Positions 8,677 to 17,680 are shown, numbered from the stretch's first letter. The stretch: DNA of 64,000 nucleotides from Candidatus Zhuqueibacterota bacterium (GCA_029262055.1 JAJDAD010000020.1:1-64000); one strand, 5' to 3'. Made by a program: numbers and translations. The notes: generated by a model not told the origin, from the letters alone.

Positions 8677-10060
8677 AGCCACAATACTCGTCATCGATGA
8701 CGAACTCTCCATCCGGAAATCCATTGCATTGTCAGTGCGCGATGAAGGGCATACCGTTCTGGAGGCTGAGTCCCGCCGAGAGGCCCTGGAGTTGCTTGCA
8801 CACAAGCAGTTCGACCTGGTCATAACCGATCTGTTCGTGCCGACAGAGTCCGATGGCGTGGCTATTCTGGAGTCTTGCAAGCACCAGCAACCAGAAGCCA
8901 TGCTGCTGGTCATGACGGCCCACGGCTCCATTGAACGAGCCGTATCTGCGGTCAAAGTAGGTGCTGATGACTTTCTGCAAAAAGGCTTCACCATGGCCGA
9001 GCTAAAGCTGCGCATAGACCGGTTGTTGCAACATCGACGGCTCAGTGAAGAAAATCGGCGATTAACGCAGAAGTACGACCGCTTGCGAAGTGAGGTCGAG
9101 AACCGTTACCGTTTTGACGAAATCATCGGCAACAGCAAAGTCATTCGCGACCTGCTGCAATCGCTGTCAAGAGTCGTGGATGATCGCGATGTCACCGTTC
9201 TGATTCAAGGTGAAAGCGGCACCGGTAAAGAGCTGGTGGCGCGTGCAATTCACTACAATGGCCCGCGCGAGGCAGGGCCGTTTGTAACTGTCAACTGTGC
9301 CACGCTGCCCGAGCACCTGCTTGAAAGCGAACTGTTTGGCCATGAAAAAGGCGCGTTCACAGGAGCGTTGCGCGCGCGACCGGGCAAGTTTGAAGTGGCG
9401 GATGGGGGTACGGTCTTTATCGATGAGGTAGGAGAGATCAGCCCTGAGGTACAGGTGAAGCTGCTGCGGTTCACGCAGAATCGCACGTTTGAGCGGGTTG
9501 GCGACAATCGGCCCATTACTGTTGATGTGCGGATTCTCACTGCAACCAATCGCGACTTGCCGGAAGCCGTGGCCCAGGGACGGTTTCGGCAGGATTTGTT
9601 TTATCGGCTCAACGTAATTCCTGTTGACTTGCCGCCTCTGCGGGAACGAAAAGGTGACATTCCGCTGCTGGTGAATCATTTTGCCAGGAAGTTCGCCACG
9701 CAAAAGGGACGAGAGGTGCGCTTCACACCCGCAGCTCTGGCTCGTCTGGAGCAGCAGCAATGGCCCGGAAATGTGCGCGAGTTGGAGAACCTGGTGGAGA
9801 GGCTTGTGGTGACCGCCCCGCAGACGACTATCCTGCCCATGCATCTGCCTGCTGAGTTTTTGGACCGGTCAGAAAGAGCGTCGCTGGCCGTGACCGGGAA
9901 TGAAACACCACTGAAGGACGCCTGCCGGGAGTTTGAGAAACTGGTCATTTTGCAAGAGCTGGAAAGGAATCACTGGAACATCACCGAGGTGGCGCGCATC
10001 CTGGGGGAACGACGTGACACCTTAAGCCGGAAGATCAAGAGGTACGGTTTGAAGCAATAG
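8663..10060 (+). CDS. NtrC-family sigma-54-dependent response regulator
   Basis: A 465-residue transcription activator that, when phosphorylated, drives sigma-54 RNA polymerase. The receiver domain (residues 1-125) has acidic pair D12/D13, phospho-acceptor D56 in 'DLVITDLFVP' and the switch Thr/Lys. The AAA+ domain has Walker A 'GESGTGKELVARAIH', the sigma-54 contact loop 'GAFTGA', Walker B 'GGTVFIDEVGEI', and 'FRQDLFYRLNVIPVDLPPLRER'. A Fis-type helix-turn-helix closes the protein ('NITEVARILGERRDTLSRKI'). It is the expected partner of the kinase immediately upstream. A sigma-54-like promoter at 34019-34034 shows that such promoters may exist in this genome. Confidence 0.96.
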   Translation: MTASKATILVIDDELSIRKSIALSVRDEGHTVLEAESRREALELLAHKQFDLVITDLFVPTESDGVAILESCKHQQPEAMLLVMTAHGSIERAVSAVKVGADDFLQKGFTMAELKLRIDRLLQHRRLSEENRRLTQKYDRLRSEVENRYRFDEIIGNSKVIRDLLQSLSRVVDDRDVTVLIQGESGTGKELVARAIHYNGPREAGPFVTVNCATLPEHLLESELFGHEKGAFTGALRARPGKFEVADGGTVFIDEVGEISPEVQVKLLRFTQNRTFERVGDNRPITVDVRILTATNRDLPEAVAQGRFRQDLFYRLNVIPVDLPPLRERKGDIPLLVNHFARKFATQKGREVRFTPAALARLEQQQWPGNVRELENLVERLVVTAPQTTILPMHLPAEFLDRSERASLAVTGNETPLKDACREFEKLVILQELERNHWNITEVARILGERRDTLSRKIKRYGLKQ

Positions 10061-10079
10061 TGACACCTGCGGCTATCAA

Positions 10080-10107
10080 CCGGCTTTCCTTGGGAAAGTC
10101 GGTCTTT
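10080..10107 (+). terminator. Probable terminator after the NtrC-type regulator
   Basis: A 10-bp stem (CCGGCTTTCC / GGAAAGTCGG, one G-U pair) with a 3-base loop lies 20 bases after the regulator stop and is followed by TCTTT. The U-run is short, so termination may be partial, allowing read-through into the lone receiver gene. Confidence 0.5.
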
Positions 10108-10387
10108 GCCGATCTGAAACAAACGCCACACTTTGTGCTCTTTCCTCCCATTTATTTCTAAGTGTTTATTTATCAGTATCTTCCCGCTGCCATCGTCCAA
10201 AGAATACTCCTGGCTTGTGCCCATTTATCACACCCATCGTGTCGGTAGAGCAAATAGCATCAAAAGCTACCCGGCCCCAATTCCTGTAAAAACAATCGTG
10301 TATGTTTTGCCAGAGGTACGGCAGAGTGGTTTGGTACCAAGTTTGACTTGTCCAGGTATATTCTGTGAAAATCTCCCGGTAAATGAC

Positions 10388-10753
10388 TTGCAAACGATTC
10401 TTGTTGTTGATGATGATTTCGCCATGAGGAAAGGCATTGCCCTGATGTTGCAGAGGCATGGATACTCAGTTATTGAAGCAGCGGATGGTGCAAAAGCGCT
10501 TGCTCTGGTGGCTGACCATGCGATAGATCTGGCAATCCTTGATCTGTTCTTGCCCGGGCAGGACGGTCTCGAGGTCGCTGAAGAGATTAGAAAACATGAC
10601 CCGGGCCGGCCAATTGTGGTGATCACGGCCCACGCAGAACACCAAAAGGCCCAAAAGGCGAGAAAAGAGTTTGGGCACAATTTTATCGAGAAATCTCGTC
10701 TGGAGCAGGTTTTGGTCAGAACCGTTCAGAAATCTTTCCACGATTCAGATTGA
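10388..10753 (+). CDS. Single-domain response regulator (receiver only)
   Basis: A stand-alone CheY-like receiver of about 121 residues: 'TILVVDDDFAMRKGIALMLQ' supplies the acidic residues, 'AIDLAILDLFLPGQDG' the phospho-Asp, and 'VVITAHAEHQ' the switch region. It has no output domain. The ORF track begins at 10133, but the first 85 residues have low-complexity, non-receiver sequence, and no ATG precedes the domain in frame. The TTG at 10388, right at the domain edge, is the best start I see, though it has no clear ribosome site, so the N-terminus is uncertain. Location directly after the kinase/regulator pair suggests it modulates the same phosphorelay. Confidence 0.75.
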   Translation: MQTILVVDDDFAMRKGIALMLQRHGYSVIEAADGAKALALVADHAIDLAILDLFLPGQDGLEVAEEIRKHDPGRPIVVITAHAEHQKAQKARKEFGHNFIEKSRLEQVLVRTVQKSFHDSD

Positions 10754-10850
10754 TATGTGGTCTGAAGCTCCGTGTCGTGCGAGAGCGCGGTGGTCCCCAT
10801 AATGTTGACTAGAATAGACTGTTGTGAAATAACCAAAAGCGGAGGGAAAA

Positions 10851-13433
10851 ATGCTTACTTGTTTATGTGTTGCTCGTCGAGTTCTTCTAACCGTCCTGGT
10901 TTTGCTGCTGTATCCCATGGTGTGGGTGTCACCGTTGCGAGGCCAACAAGATGTTGAGCTTGTCTTCGATGACGGTACGTTCGAACAATTTGTAGGGTTC
11001 GATAACGGTCAGGGCATTTTAGCGAATGGCCCCTTTGTACCACCGACATTTCCGGCGACACTCACAGAAGTGCGCTTTGAGACAAATGGACTTGATGCGG
11101 GGACCGAAGTTGCAGTAAATGTCTACGTCGATCCGACCGGTCAGGCGGACCGACCGGCAATCGGACTATTGATCGGTTCAGTAAGAACAACTTTAGCGAG
11201 CGGCGGGCAGTTTCAGTCTGTGGATGTGAGTAACCTGGGTGTGGTATTGAGCGCCGGTAATCTTTTTGTCGGTCTTGAACATGTCGTGGCCGACATAAAT
11301 ATCGGTCTGGGCGTTGATAATGACGGGCCCCCAAACAGAGCCTGGCTCGATAGCAACCTCGATGGCATCTTTTCACCCTTGAATTTCACGGGGGTCTTAG
11401 CCATCAGAGCAGTAGTGAGACTTGCCGGCGGCGGTGGCTCAGCGGCCCGTAGCACTTTCGACTCCGATGCCGACGGCTGGACGATCACGCCAGACGCTTC
11501 CACGGCGCCAAATCCGATTTTCTCTTTGACGGAAGGGAATCCAGCGGGTTCCATAGGTGGTCGTGACACTGCGGGCGGTGCATATTGGTATTACATCGCT
11601 CCGGCAAAGTTTCTCGGGGACCAATCGTCGGCTTTTGGACGGGCGCTTACCTTTGACCTCCGCATACCGTCAGCAGGGCGATTGGACGTTCCCGGAGTGC
11701 GTTTGGTCGGCGGCGGCATCACTCTGGTGACTGATTTTGCCGCGCCGAACGGGACCTGGTCCTCCCGCTCTGTGCCGCTCACGGAGGCAGGTTGGACGCG
11801 GAATTCACGCTCAGGCGCACCGGCCACTGAAAGCGACATGCGGACCGTACTTTCCGCATTGACGGAGTTAGGAATACTAGGTGAGTACCAAACCAGCCCT
11901 GATCGATCTGAGTTGGATAATGTGGTTCTCAGCGGCACTGGAGGAGGTGGTGGAGGTGGCGGCAATGTCGCAATATTTCCTGCCGCGACCACGCCCCAGT
12001 TTGTCGGCAATGAGTTTTGGGTTGATATTAACGTTGGTGACAACAACAGTCCTGTTTCTAACCTTTTCGGCGTAAGCTTTGAGTTGAACTTTAGCCAAAC
12101 CGGTTTTATTGATGTTGTCACGCCCAATTCCAGCAATGTCGTCCCCGGCTCTTTCCTGGGCAGCGATCTGGTTTTTGTACCAAACGTGGATGAAGCCGGG
12201 GGAAAAGTCAGCATCGGGATTAGCCGGAAAGCAGGAGCTGGGGGTGTAAATGGCAGTGGGGTCGTCGCCCGCACCAGGTTTGTTTCACGCGCAAACACTC
12301 CTGACGGCACACAGGTAAATTATTCTATCAATAATGTCAGCGCGAACGACCCGGACGGCAGCGCGATTTTGCTCAATCCCGGCAATCTCACGGTAACGAT
12401 CAATAGTGGGATACTTGTCTGGCCCGGTGACACCAATAATGACAGAGTAGTTAATCAAGCGGATGTCTTGCCCATCGGACTGTTCTGGAACCGGACAGGA
12501 CCGGTTCGGGCAAACGCCAACGCCAGTTGGACCGGACAGGTTGCCACACCCTGGACGCAACCAAACGCGACCTTTGCCGATGCCAATGGCGACGGGGCGG
12601 TCAATCAAGCGGACGTCTTACCCATCGGACTCAACTGGAGTAGAACGCATACGGCACCCGCAAAGGATACGGACGCCGCCGCAGTTGCACGTGCATTCAA
12701 AATACATCAGGTTCCCACATTGGGGATCCTGATCGATGGAGATGCAGATCCGGGCCAGGAATTGTTCATCGATATTCAAGCTAAGGATGTTGCGGGTCTG
12801 TTTGGACTTTCCCTTGAGTTGGTCTACACGCCGACCGCACGATTGGAACCGATGACTGTGGAGGCTGGAAGTTTTATGGGCAATGATTTGGTCTTCTTCC
12901 CAAACATCGATGCAAGCACTGGCAGAGTCGGTGTCGGTATATCGCGCAAGGCAGGTCAAGGCAGTGTCAGCGGCACCGGAGTCGTCGCCAGGATCCGGGT
13001 GAAGATTCCGAACAACGCTGTCGTCGGAAATGTGGTGAATCTAACCCTGGAGAATGTTGCAGCCAATGATTCCGTTGGCAATGGAATTCCGCTGCAAGTG
13101 GACAATCATGACTTGGTGACGAGCGTCGATGACATCCGGTCTGATGTGCTTCCAGTGGAGTTTGCGCTCGGACAAAACTACCCCAATCCGTTCAATCCGG
13201 GAACACGTATTCAGTACGATCTACCCATGCCCTCGATGGTAAAGATAGTGATTTACAACCCGCTTGGGCAGAAGGTTAGAACTCTCCTGGATACACGGAT
13301 AGCTGCCGGCTCACACGTCATTGCCTGGGATGGCCGGATGGATAACGGGCAACAGGCGGCTTCAGGGATTTACATCTATCGTCTGCAAGCTGAACGATTT
13401 GTACAAAACAGGAAAATGCTGCTGTTGCGTTAG
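10851..13433 (+). CDS. Secreted cohesin-dockerin-cohesin-like protein with sorting tail
   Basis: An 860-residue exported protein started by an ATG behind a clear GGAGGG site. After a signal peptide ('VLLTVLVLLLYPMVWVSP') comes a beta-rich region, another beta-rich domain around 'FDSDADGWTITPDASTAP', and a Gly-rich linker (GGGGGGGG, about residue 365). Two homologous cohesin-like domains follow (about 373-520 and 615-760), sharing 'GSFLGSDLVFVPNVDE' versus 'GSFMGNDLVFFPNIDA' and 'VGISRKAG'. Between them lies a dockerin-like pair of calcium repeats, 'GDTNNDRVVNQADVLPIG' and 'ADANGDGAVNQADVLPIG'. The last 90 residues carry 'FALGQNYPNPFNPGTRIQYD' and end 'KMLLLR', the sorting tail. It may self-associate or organise extracellular complexes; no enzymatic domain is visible. 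Confidence 0.85.
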   Translation: MLTCLCVARRVLLTVLVLLLYPMVWVSPLRGQQDVELVFDDGTFEQFVGFDNGQGILANGPFVPPTFPATLTEVRFETNGLDAGTEVAVNVYVDPTGQADRPAIGLLIGSVRTTLASGGQFQSVDVSNLGVVLSAGNLFVGLEHVVADINIGLGVDNDGPPNRAWLDSNLDGIFSPLNFTGVLAIRAVVRLAGGGGSAARSTFDSDADGWTITPDASTAPNPIFSLTEGNPAGSIGGRDTAGGAYWYYIAPAKFLGDQSSAFGRALTFDLRIPSAGRLDVPGVRLVGGGITLVTDFAAPNGTWSSRSVPLTEAGWTRNSRSGAPATESDMRTVLSALTELGILGEYQTSPDRSELDNVVLSGTGGGGGGGGNVAIFPAATTPQFVGNEFWVDINVGDNNSPVSNLFGVSFELNFSQTGFIDVVTPNSSNVVPGSFLGSDLVFVPNVDEAGGKVSIGISRKAGAGGVNGSGVVARTRFVSRANTPDGTQVNYSINNVSANDPDGSAILLNPGNLTVTINSGILVWPGDTNNDRVVNQADVLPIGLFWNRTGPVRANANASWTGQVATPWTQPNATFADANGDGAVNQADVLPIGLNWSRTHTAPAKDTDAAAVARAFKIHQVPTLGILIDGDADPGQELFIDIQAKDVAGLFGLSLELVYTPTARLEPMTVEAGSFMGNDLVFFPNIDASTGRVGVGISRKAGQGSVSGTGVVARIRVKIPNNAVVGNVVNLTLENVAANDSVGNGIPLQVDNHDLVTSVDDIRSDVLPVEFALGQNYPNPFNPGTRIQYDLPMPSMVKIVIYNPLGQKVRTLLDTRIAAGSHVIAWDGRMDNGQQAASGIYIYRLQAERFVQNRKMLLLR

Positions 13434-13500
13434 CAGTAGAAAATTAAGAGCGGGCGGCGGTGACGGGTTTTGCGGGCATGATAATAAAACTGAGTGTACA

Positions 13501-13532
13501 ACGGGAGGGTAACACTACCCTCCCGTCTATTT
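13501..13532 (+). terminator. Strong hairpin terminator after the cohesin-like gene
   Basis: A perfect 11-bp stem (ACGGGAGGGTA / TACCCTCCCGT) with a 4-base ACAC loop followed by CTATTT, 68 bases after the upstream stop. It sits between convergent genes and may serve both strands. Confidence 0.75.
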
Positions 13533-13709
13533 AAGGCGGGCCGCAGAGATGCGCAGGTTGTTCCACAATTACGCCTGCGCCCGGACCAAGAAGGATTCAT
13601 TGTTGCAAGTTGGGAATCAAACCGACAGCCATCCAGACCTGAACAAGGAGGCTTAGGTGACAAAGTTGCATCGGTGTGATTGTGCGTGCCTGGCGCGGAC
13701 CTACTTTGG

Positions 13710-13982
13710 TTAGTACCTGCGTCTGCGCTTGGGTTTGTCGCGACGGGATTCGGCCTGGTTGACCTTGATGTTCTTCCCTTTAAACTCACTGCCGTTCAAT
13801 CCTTTGATCGCCTTATCGGCTTCCGAATTATTGGGCATCTCGAGAAATGCGAATCCCTTCGAGCGCTGGGAGAATCTGTCCTTTACGATGTTAATCTCCT
13901 CGACTTGCCCATACTCTGAAAAAAGCTCCATTAAATCATCCTCAACCACAGCAAAGGAGAGGTTGCCGATATACATTTTCAT
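13710..13982 (-). CDS. Small RRM-type RNA-binding protein
   Basis: A 90-residue glycine-poor single RRM protein of the kind often induced in cold in bacteria. RNP2 is 'KMYIGNLSF' at the N-terminus and RNP1 is 'SKGFAFLEM' (about residues 42-50); both carry the aromatic RNA-stacking residues. The C-terminal tail is basic ('RRDKPKRRRRY'), which would strengthen RNA binding. A GGGAG ribosome site precedes the ATG. The 5' leader contains a 23-bp AT-rich palindrome, described separately, which could be a temperature-responsive or autoregulatory element. Confidence 0.93.
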   Translation of the reverse strand: MKMYIGNLSFAVVEDDLMELFSEYGQVEEINIVKDRFSQRSKGFAFLEMPNNSEADKAIKGLNGSEFKGKNIKVNQAESRRDKPKRRRRY

Positions 13983-13993
13983 TAAATACTCCC

Positions 13994-14016
13994 AAATTTA
14001 TGTCGTTCATAAATTT
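13994..14016 (-). promoter_or_regulatory. 23-bp perfect palindrome in the RRM gene leader
   Basis: AAATTTATG, 5 bases, CATAAATTT: a perfect 9-bp inverted repeat 11 bases upstream of the RRM start codon. On the gene strand it overlaps a possible weak promoter (TTGTAA, 16 bases, TAAATT). It could be a DNA operator, or an RNA hairpin just upstream of the ribosome site that melts or forms with temperature. Confidence 0.5.
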
Positions 14017-14142
14017 TTACAAGACAAACAGATAGAAGATACGGTTATTGCATGTGAATCGCAAGCGGCATCTGCGGCTATCAATGGCTTTGGCGAATTG
14101 AACCGAAGGGGATGTAGCGAGGCAAAGATTGATAATGCAGGT

Positions 14143-16416
14143 TTATTTAATCAGGAGGATTCTTCGTGCCTGCTGAAATGGCTGTCCACTGCCGCCTTGG
14201 CTGGCGGAAAAACGGACCAGGTAAACGCCGCTCCCAACCGTCCGGCCAGCTTGGTCGCGACCCTGCCAGTCCACGGTGTGGCTGCCTGCGGCCATCGGCT
14301 CATCGAGCAGACGCCGGACAACCTGTCCCAGGAGATTGTGAACCGTCATCGTCACATCGGATGACTCAGGCAAATCAAAATCAATCGTGGTGCCGGGATT
14401 GAATGGATTAGGGTAATTCCGGCCGAGTTGGAAGCGCCGCGGCAGGAGAGTGCGGTCGTCGGCAGCCCGGACGGCTGTAATGTTGGCGAAGAAGCCAAGC
14501 ACACGTGCAACGATTTGAGTGCGCGCTTCATCACCGGCGATTGTCTCAAATGGAAATGCCAGGATCACCAGGCGGGACTCGGCAAAGCCGTTGCCAAGGG
14601 GACCTTGATACTGGATGCCTGCGACGCTGCCATCCGGATACGTCAAGCAAGGCACGGCCCCAACTTCGGAGGCCAGAAAAACATCGGGCGCAGCCACCAC
14701 ATACGGCGCCAGGCCAAAGTCGAGATCGGTGCCGTCAAAGATAGACCCACTTACTCCCAGCGCCCGTGTGGCTTCCGCATCATCTGCGGCGAATTGTGTC
14801 TTCAGATAGCTATTTACAAAGGCGTCGTCTTCGGCCGTGGTACTGTCGGAGCCGCTGTCATTGTCGAGATCCCAGGCGATATCCGATCCGGTGGCGAACA
14901 AGTTGCCACCGGTTTCAAGGTAGCTTTTGACAACGACTTGTTCTGCTGCGCTAAACGTTTCATCGGCACTGGATTCATCGCCGAGTAGCCAGAAAACGCC
15001 GTCGTAGGCATTCAAATCCGTGGCACCGCTGGCGACTACTTCGTTCGCCACCGTGTCGAAGCTATAATTGTTTGCGATGATGTGGCGGCCGATTGTAAAA
15101 GCGAACGAATGGCTCGGGTCGGTCCAGCCACCGTCCGTGCGGTCAAAACCGTCCACAATCAGGATCTTTCCGTCAAAATCGCCGTTGCTCATTCCGTAAA
15201 CATCTGAATCGAGACTGGTGTTTGGCACTGGTGCATCGTCGACTGCGGTCAACTTGAAATAAACGTCCCGCCTTAAGATTCCTGGAATGACTGTATCTGC
15301 CACGCCGGCGGTTAAGACACCCTCGTCCCGGAACAAGCTCCAATCAACATTGTCAAAGCTGAAGAACAAGCGATAGCCGGCCAGGTCTTCATCTGAATTG
15401 GGACGCCATGAGAGGCGAAAACCAGTCTCGGTCTCCACAACGTTGCGAAAAACCGGCTGTGCAGGTGGCTCGAGGTCCGCCTCGGTTGTGGTGACGGAAA
15501 CGTAGGCAGTATCCGTGTTGCCGCGTGTGTCCTCACTAAACGCCATGACCACGTATTTGTCTTCCGGGAGACTGGCCGTGTTCCAGAAATTGTCGCGGGC
15601 AACGTCGTTAGTGACCTGGTAAACGTGGCTGGTGGTGGACGAAAGTTGCTGGAAGAAGACCCGTGTCACAAATGAATTGCTCGGCTTGGTGTCAAATTGA
15701 AATCGCAGGCCATCGTTCGGTGGCTCGAAAATGACCGTGCTGCTGTCGGCGGATAGAACTTTGTAGCCGATTTTGTAGGTGCCGTTGTTTCTACGAGACA
15801 GGGCGGAACCGGATGGGCCGTTCTGTTCGTCGACTTTGACCATGATATCCACCAGCCCACTCAGTTTGTTGTTCTGAAAAAGCACTCCGGTGTTGTTTTG
15901 GTAAAACCTGACAAAACGAATGATAGGAGGCCATGGGTCGCTATATGGTGTAAGGCCGCTGTTGGCCAGGAGGCTATTATTCTCGGAACCGACAAAACCG
16001 TTGGTGAAATGCACATGACCCTGTCCGGATAAGATGGTTCCCAATACAGTCTGCGATGCCACGACAGGGTCCCCGATAGACAGGGAAGGATTCGGTCTAA
16101 TGTGGACGTAGGCCATGTCATCAACACGGACAAACGCATTCGATCCGGAAGCGCTGAGGGAGCGAATAAGGCCGTCTTTGACCGGATAGACAGGTGAGCC
16201 GTCCGCTTTCGGAATGTCGGTGCCATTATGAAAGTGATCACTGCTGCCGGTGTCGCGGTACTCAGCAAAACTACCGGTGATTTCGTGGGTCTGATCGAAC
16301 GGTGTCACAGGCCAGGGAAACTGTGATTGTGCCCGCAGGGCAGAGGCGCCGAAGCAAGTAATCGTAGCCAGCAGCAGGGCAATGTTTTTTGAATGGACTC
16401 TATTCCGGCTTAGCAT
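14143..16416 (-). CDS. Secreted M23 peptidase-like multidomain protein with sorting tail
   Basis: About 757 residues. The ORF track begins at a TTG; the ATG at 16416 puts the signal peptide ('IALLLATITCFGASALRAQ') near the N-terminus and reduces overlap with the upstream gene to 17 bases. The first domain is a LytM/M23 fold with its zinc ligands: His and Asp in 'DHFHNGTDIP' and the HxH of 'GQGHVHFTNG', so a peptidoglycan or glycine-rich-peptide endopeptidase activity is plausible. Beta-sandwich regions follow, including a fibronectin-type III-like segment ('GFRLSWRPNSDEDLAGYRLF'). Around residue 420-650 is a class I glutamine-amidotransferase-like fold ('KILIVDGFDRTDGGW', 'YLETGGNLFATGSDIAWDL'). 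The C-terminus is the sorting tail ('QLGRNYPNPFNPGTTIDFDL'). Confidence 0.82.
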   Translation of the reverse strand: MLSRNRVHSKNIALLLATITCFGASALRAQSQFPWPVTPFDQTHEITGSFAEYRDTGSSDHFHNGTDIPKADGSPVYPVKDGLIRSLSASGSNAFVRVDDMAYVHIRPNPSLSIGDPVVASQTVLGTILSGQGHVHFTNGFVGSENNSLLANSGLTPYSDPWPPIIRFVRFYQNNTGVLFQNNKLSGLVDIMVKVDEQNGPSGSALSRRNNGTYKIGYKVLSADSSTVIFEPPNDGLRFQFDTKPSNSFVTRVFFQQLSSTTSHVYQVTNDVARDNFWNTASLPEDKYVVMAFSEDTRGNTDTAYVSVTTTEADLEPPAQPVFRNVVETETGFRLSWRPNSDEDLAGYRLFFSFDNVDWSLFRDEGVLTAGVADTVIPGILRRDVYFKLTAVDDAPVPNTSLDSDVYGMSNGDFDGKILIVDGFDRTDGGWTDPSHSFAFTIGRHIIANNYSFDTVANEVVASGATDLNAYDGVFWLLGDESSADETFSAAEQVVVKSYLETGGNLFATGSDIAWDLDNDSGSDSTTAEDDAFVNSYLKTQFAADDAEATRALGVSGSIFDGTDLDFGLAPYVVAAPDVFLASEVGAVPCLTYPDGSVAGIQYQGPLGNGFAESRLVILAFPFETIAGDEARTQIVARVLGFFANITAVRAADDRTLLPRRFQLGRNYPNPFNPGTTIDFDLPESSDVTMTVHNLLGQVVRRLLDEPMAAGSHTVDWQGRDQAGRTVGSGVYLVRFSASQGGSGQPFQQARRILLIK

Positions 16417-17680
16417 ATACTCTAAACGAATCCGTGAAACCAATGGATAGCTGTTGGGAATCAGCGCTCAGCTCAAGTGCCGGCGTGACGAATTCCATCC
16501 CTGACAAATCGAACGTCTGCAGTCTTTCGCCATTGCGGTTGCGCATGAAGAGCTTAGACGTGGAAAAAATGAACCCGGAGGCCCGGTAGGCGTTTTTTGC
16601 GATTAGGATGGCCGCAACCGATGCATCATTGGCGAGACAGGTCGTCGTGATGAAACCTTCGCTACGGTCAATGCTCTCCTTCCAGATGGTTTTTCCACCA
16701 GCGGTGCTGATGAGCCGCACCTGCTGGTTTTCCGCGAGCAGGAGGTAGCGCGAATCACCGGAGAAGACCATGTGCTTGGGCAGCATGTTTAATTCTGTCG
16801 TCACTTTGCCGTGATTGTCGAACAGGATGCTCTGCCTGCGGATGTTCCCGCGCGCACCCACCGCATAACTGGCGGCTGCCAGATACTCGCCGTTACCGTC
16901 AATGGCAACGGTTGATGGAATTTCCCCTGCAATTCGCGATCGTCTGACTTCCTCTCCCATCTCGTCGAAGATGACGATTTCTGTGGTATATGACGCTGAA
17001 GATACATCCCGGGCCGTTGTGACAAGGTCGCGACTGCCGGTGATCACTGCCAGGCGGTCACCCGAGGAGGTCATGTCCATCACGAGCGCCCGTTCCAGAT
17101 CATAACGGGCGTTGGGGAGCACCTTGATCGACCTGACCAGCTCACCGGTATTATCGTAAAAACGGAGCGTGCCCACCGTGTTGCGGGCCAGCACCAGAGC
17201 GCTAAGGTTATCTGAAACTTGCAGCACCGGGTAAGAATCGTCGTAATACTGTTGCTCGTGGATACTGAAGACGCGTTCACCGATTGCGGTGTAGACCGTG
17301 ACCTCCAGAGTTTTCGTGACTTGGTTCGCTGTACCGGCAGCCAAGCGCATCACCGCGAAGTATTGTTTATGCCTGGAGAAAACAACAGACAAAATGTCCG
17401 CCGCGCTTCGCCAACCTGCAAGGTGGGAGGCCCCGGCTCGCAGCTGATTGAGACGACCATCTTGTAAGGCGAGTACCGCCCGGTCGGGTTCACCAACCTT
17501 TCCCAGGAAAAACCAGGCACCGGCCTGAATTTCGGTTCTTTCTGTATTTTTTAGTTCATACTCTGGTGCGGTCTGAGCATACAGATTGTCTTGGCACGCC
17601 TGCTGCGGGCCGAGCAGGAAGAAAGCACAGCAGAGGATGCTCAAAACGTGAAGTTGGCTAACGAACAGATGAGCTGTCAT
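16400..17680 (-). CDS. Exported beta-propeller-like protein, unknown function
   Basis: A 426-residue protein with an N-terminal signal ('LHVLSILCCAFFLLGPQQ'). The rest shows repeating beta-strand blades: 'ILSVVFSRHKQYFAVMRL', 'LSALVLARNTVGTLRFYDN', 'SSGDRLAVITGSRD', 'GNGEYLAAASYAVGARG', 'MVFSGDSRYLLLAENQQVRL' and 'LSADSQQLSIGFTDS', each with the 'S.dg.yla' pattern of WD40/YVTN-like propellers. No catalytic motif is visible. It is translated just ahead of, and overlaps by 17 bases, the M23-containing secreted protein, so the two are probably one operon and may act together at the cell surface. Confidence 0.75.
   Translation of the reverse strand: MTAHLFVSQLHVLSILCCAFFLLGPQQACQDNLYAQTAPEYELKNTERTEIQAGAWFFLGKVGEPDRAVLALQDGRLNQLRAGASHLAGWRSAADILSVVFSRHKQYFAVMRLAAGTANQVTKTLEVTVYTAIGERVFSIHEQQYYDDSYPVLQVSDNLSALVLARNTVGTLRFYDNTGELVRSIKVLPNARYDLERALVMDMTSSGDRLAVITGSRDLVTTARDVSSASYTTEIVIFDEMGEEVRRSRIAGEIPSTVAIDGNGEYLAAASYAVGARGNIRRQSILFDNHGKVTTELNMLPKHMVFSGDSRYLLLAENQQVRLISTAGGKTIWKESIDRSEGFITTTCLANDASVAAILIAKNAYRASGFIFSTSKLFMRNRNGERLQTFDLSGMEFVTPALELSADSQQLSIGFTDSFRVYAKPE

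Noticed and set aside
10133-10387. N-terminal extension of the lone receiver protein in the ORF track
   Set aside because: The sequence is not receiver-like and precedes the first beta strand; it overlaps the terminator-containing intergenic region.
12213-12231. Internal near-repeats in the cohesin-like gene considered as DNA repeats
   Set aside because: They are explained by the two homologous cohesin-like domains and paired calcium repeats at the protein level.
13729-14364. 211-codon plus-strand ORF
   Set aside because: Antisense shadow of the RRM gene and the end of the M23-like gene, both of which have clear families.
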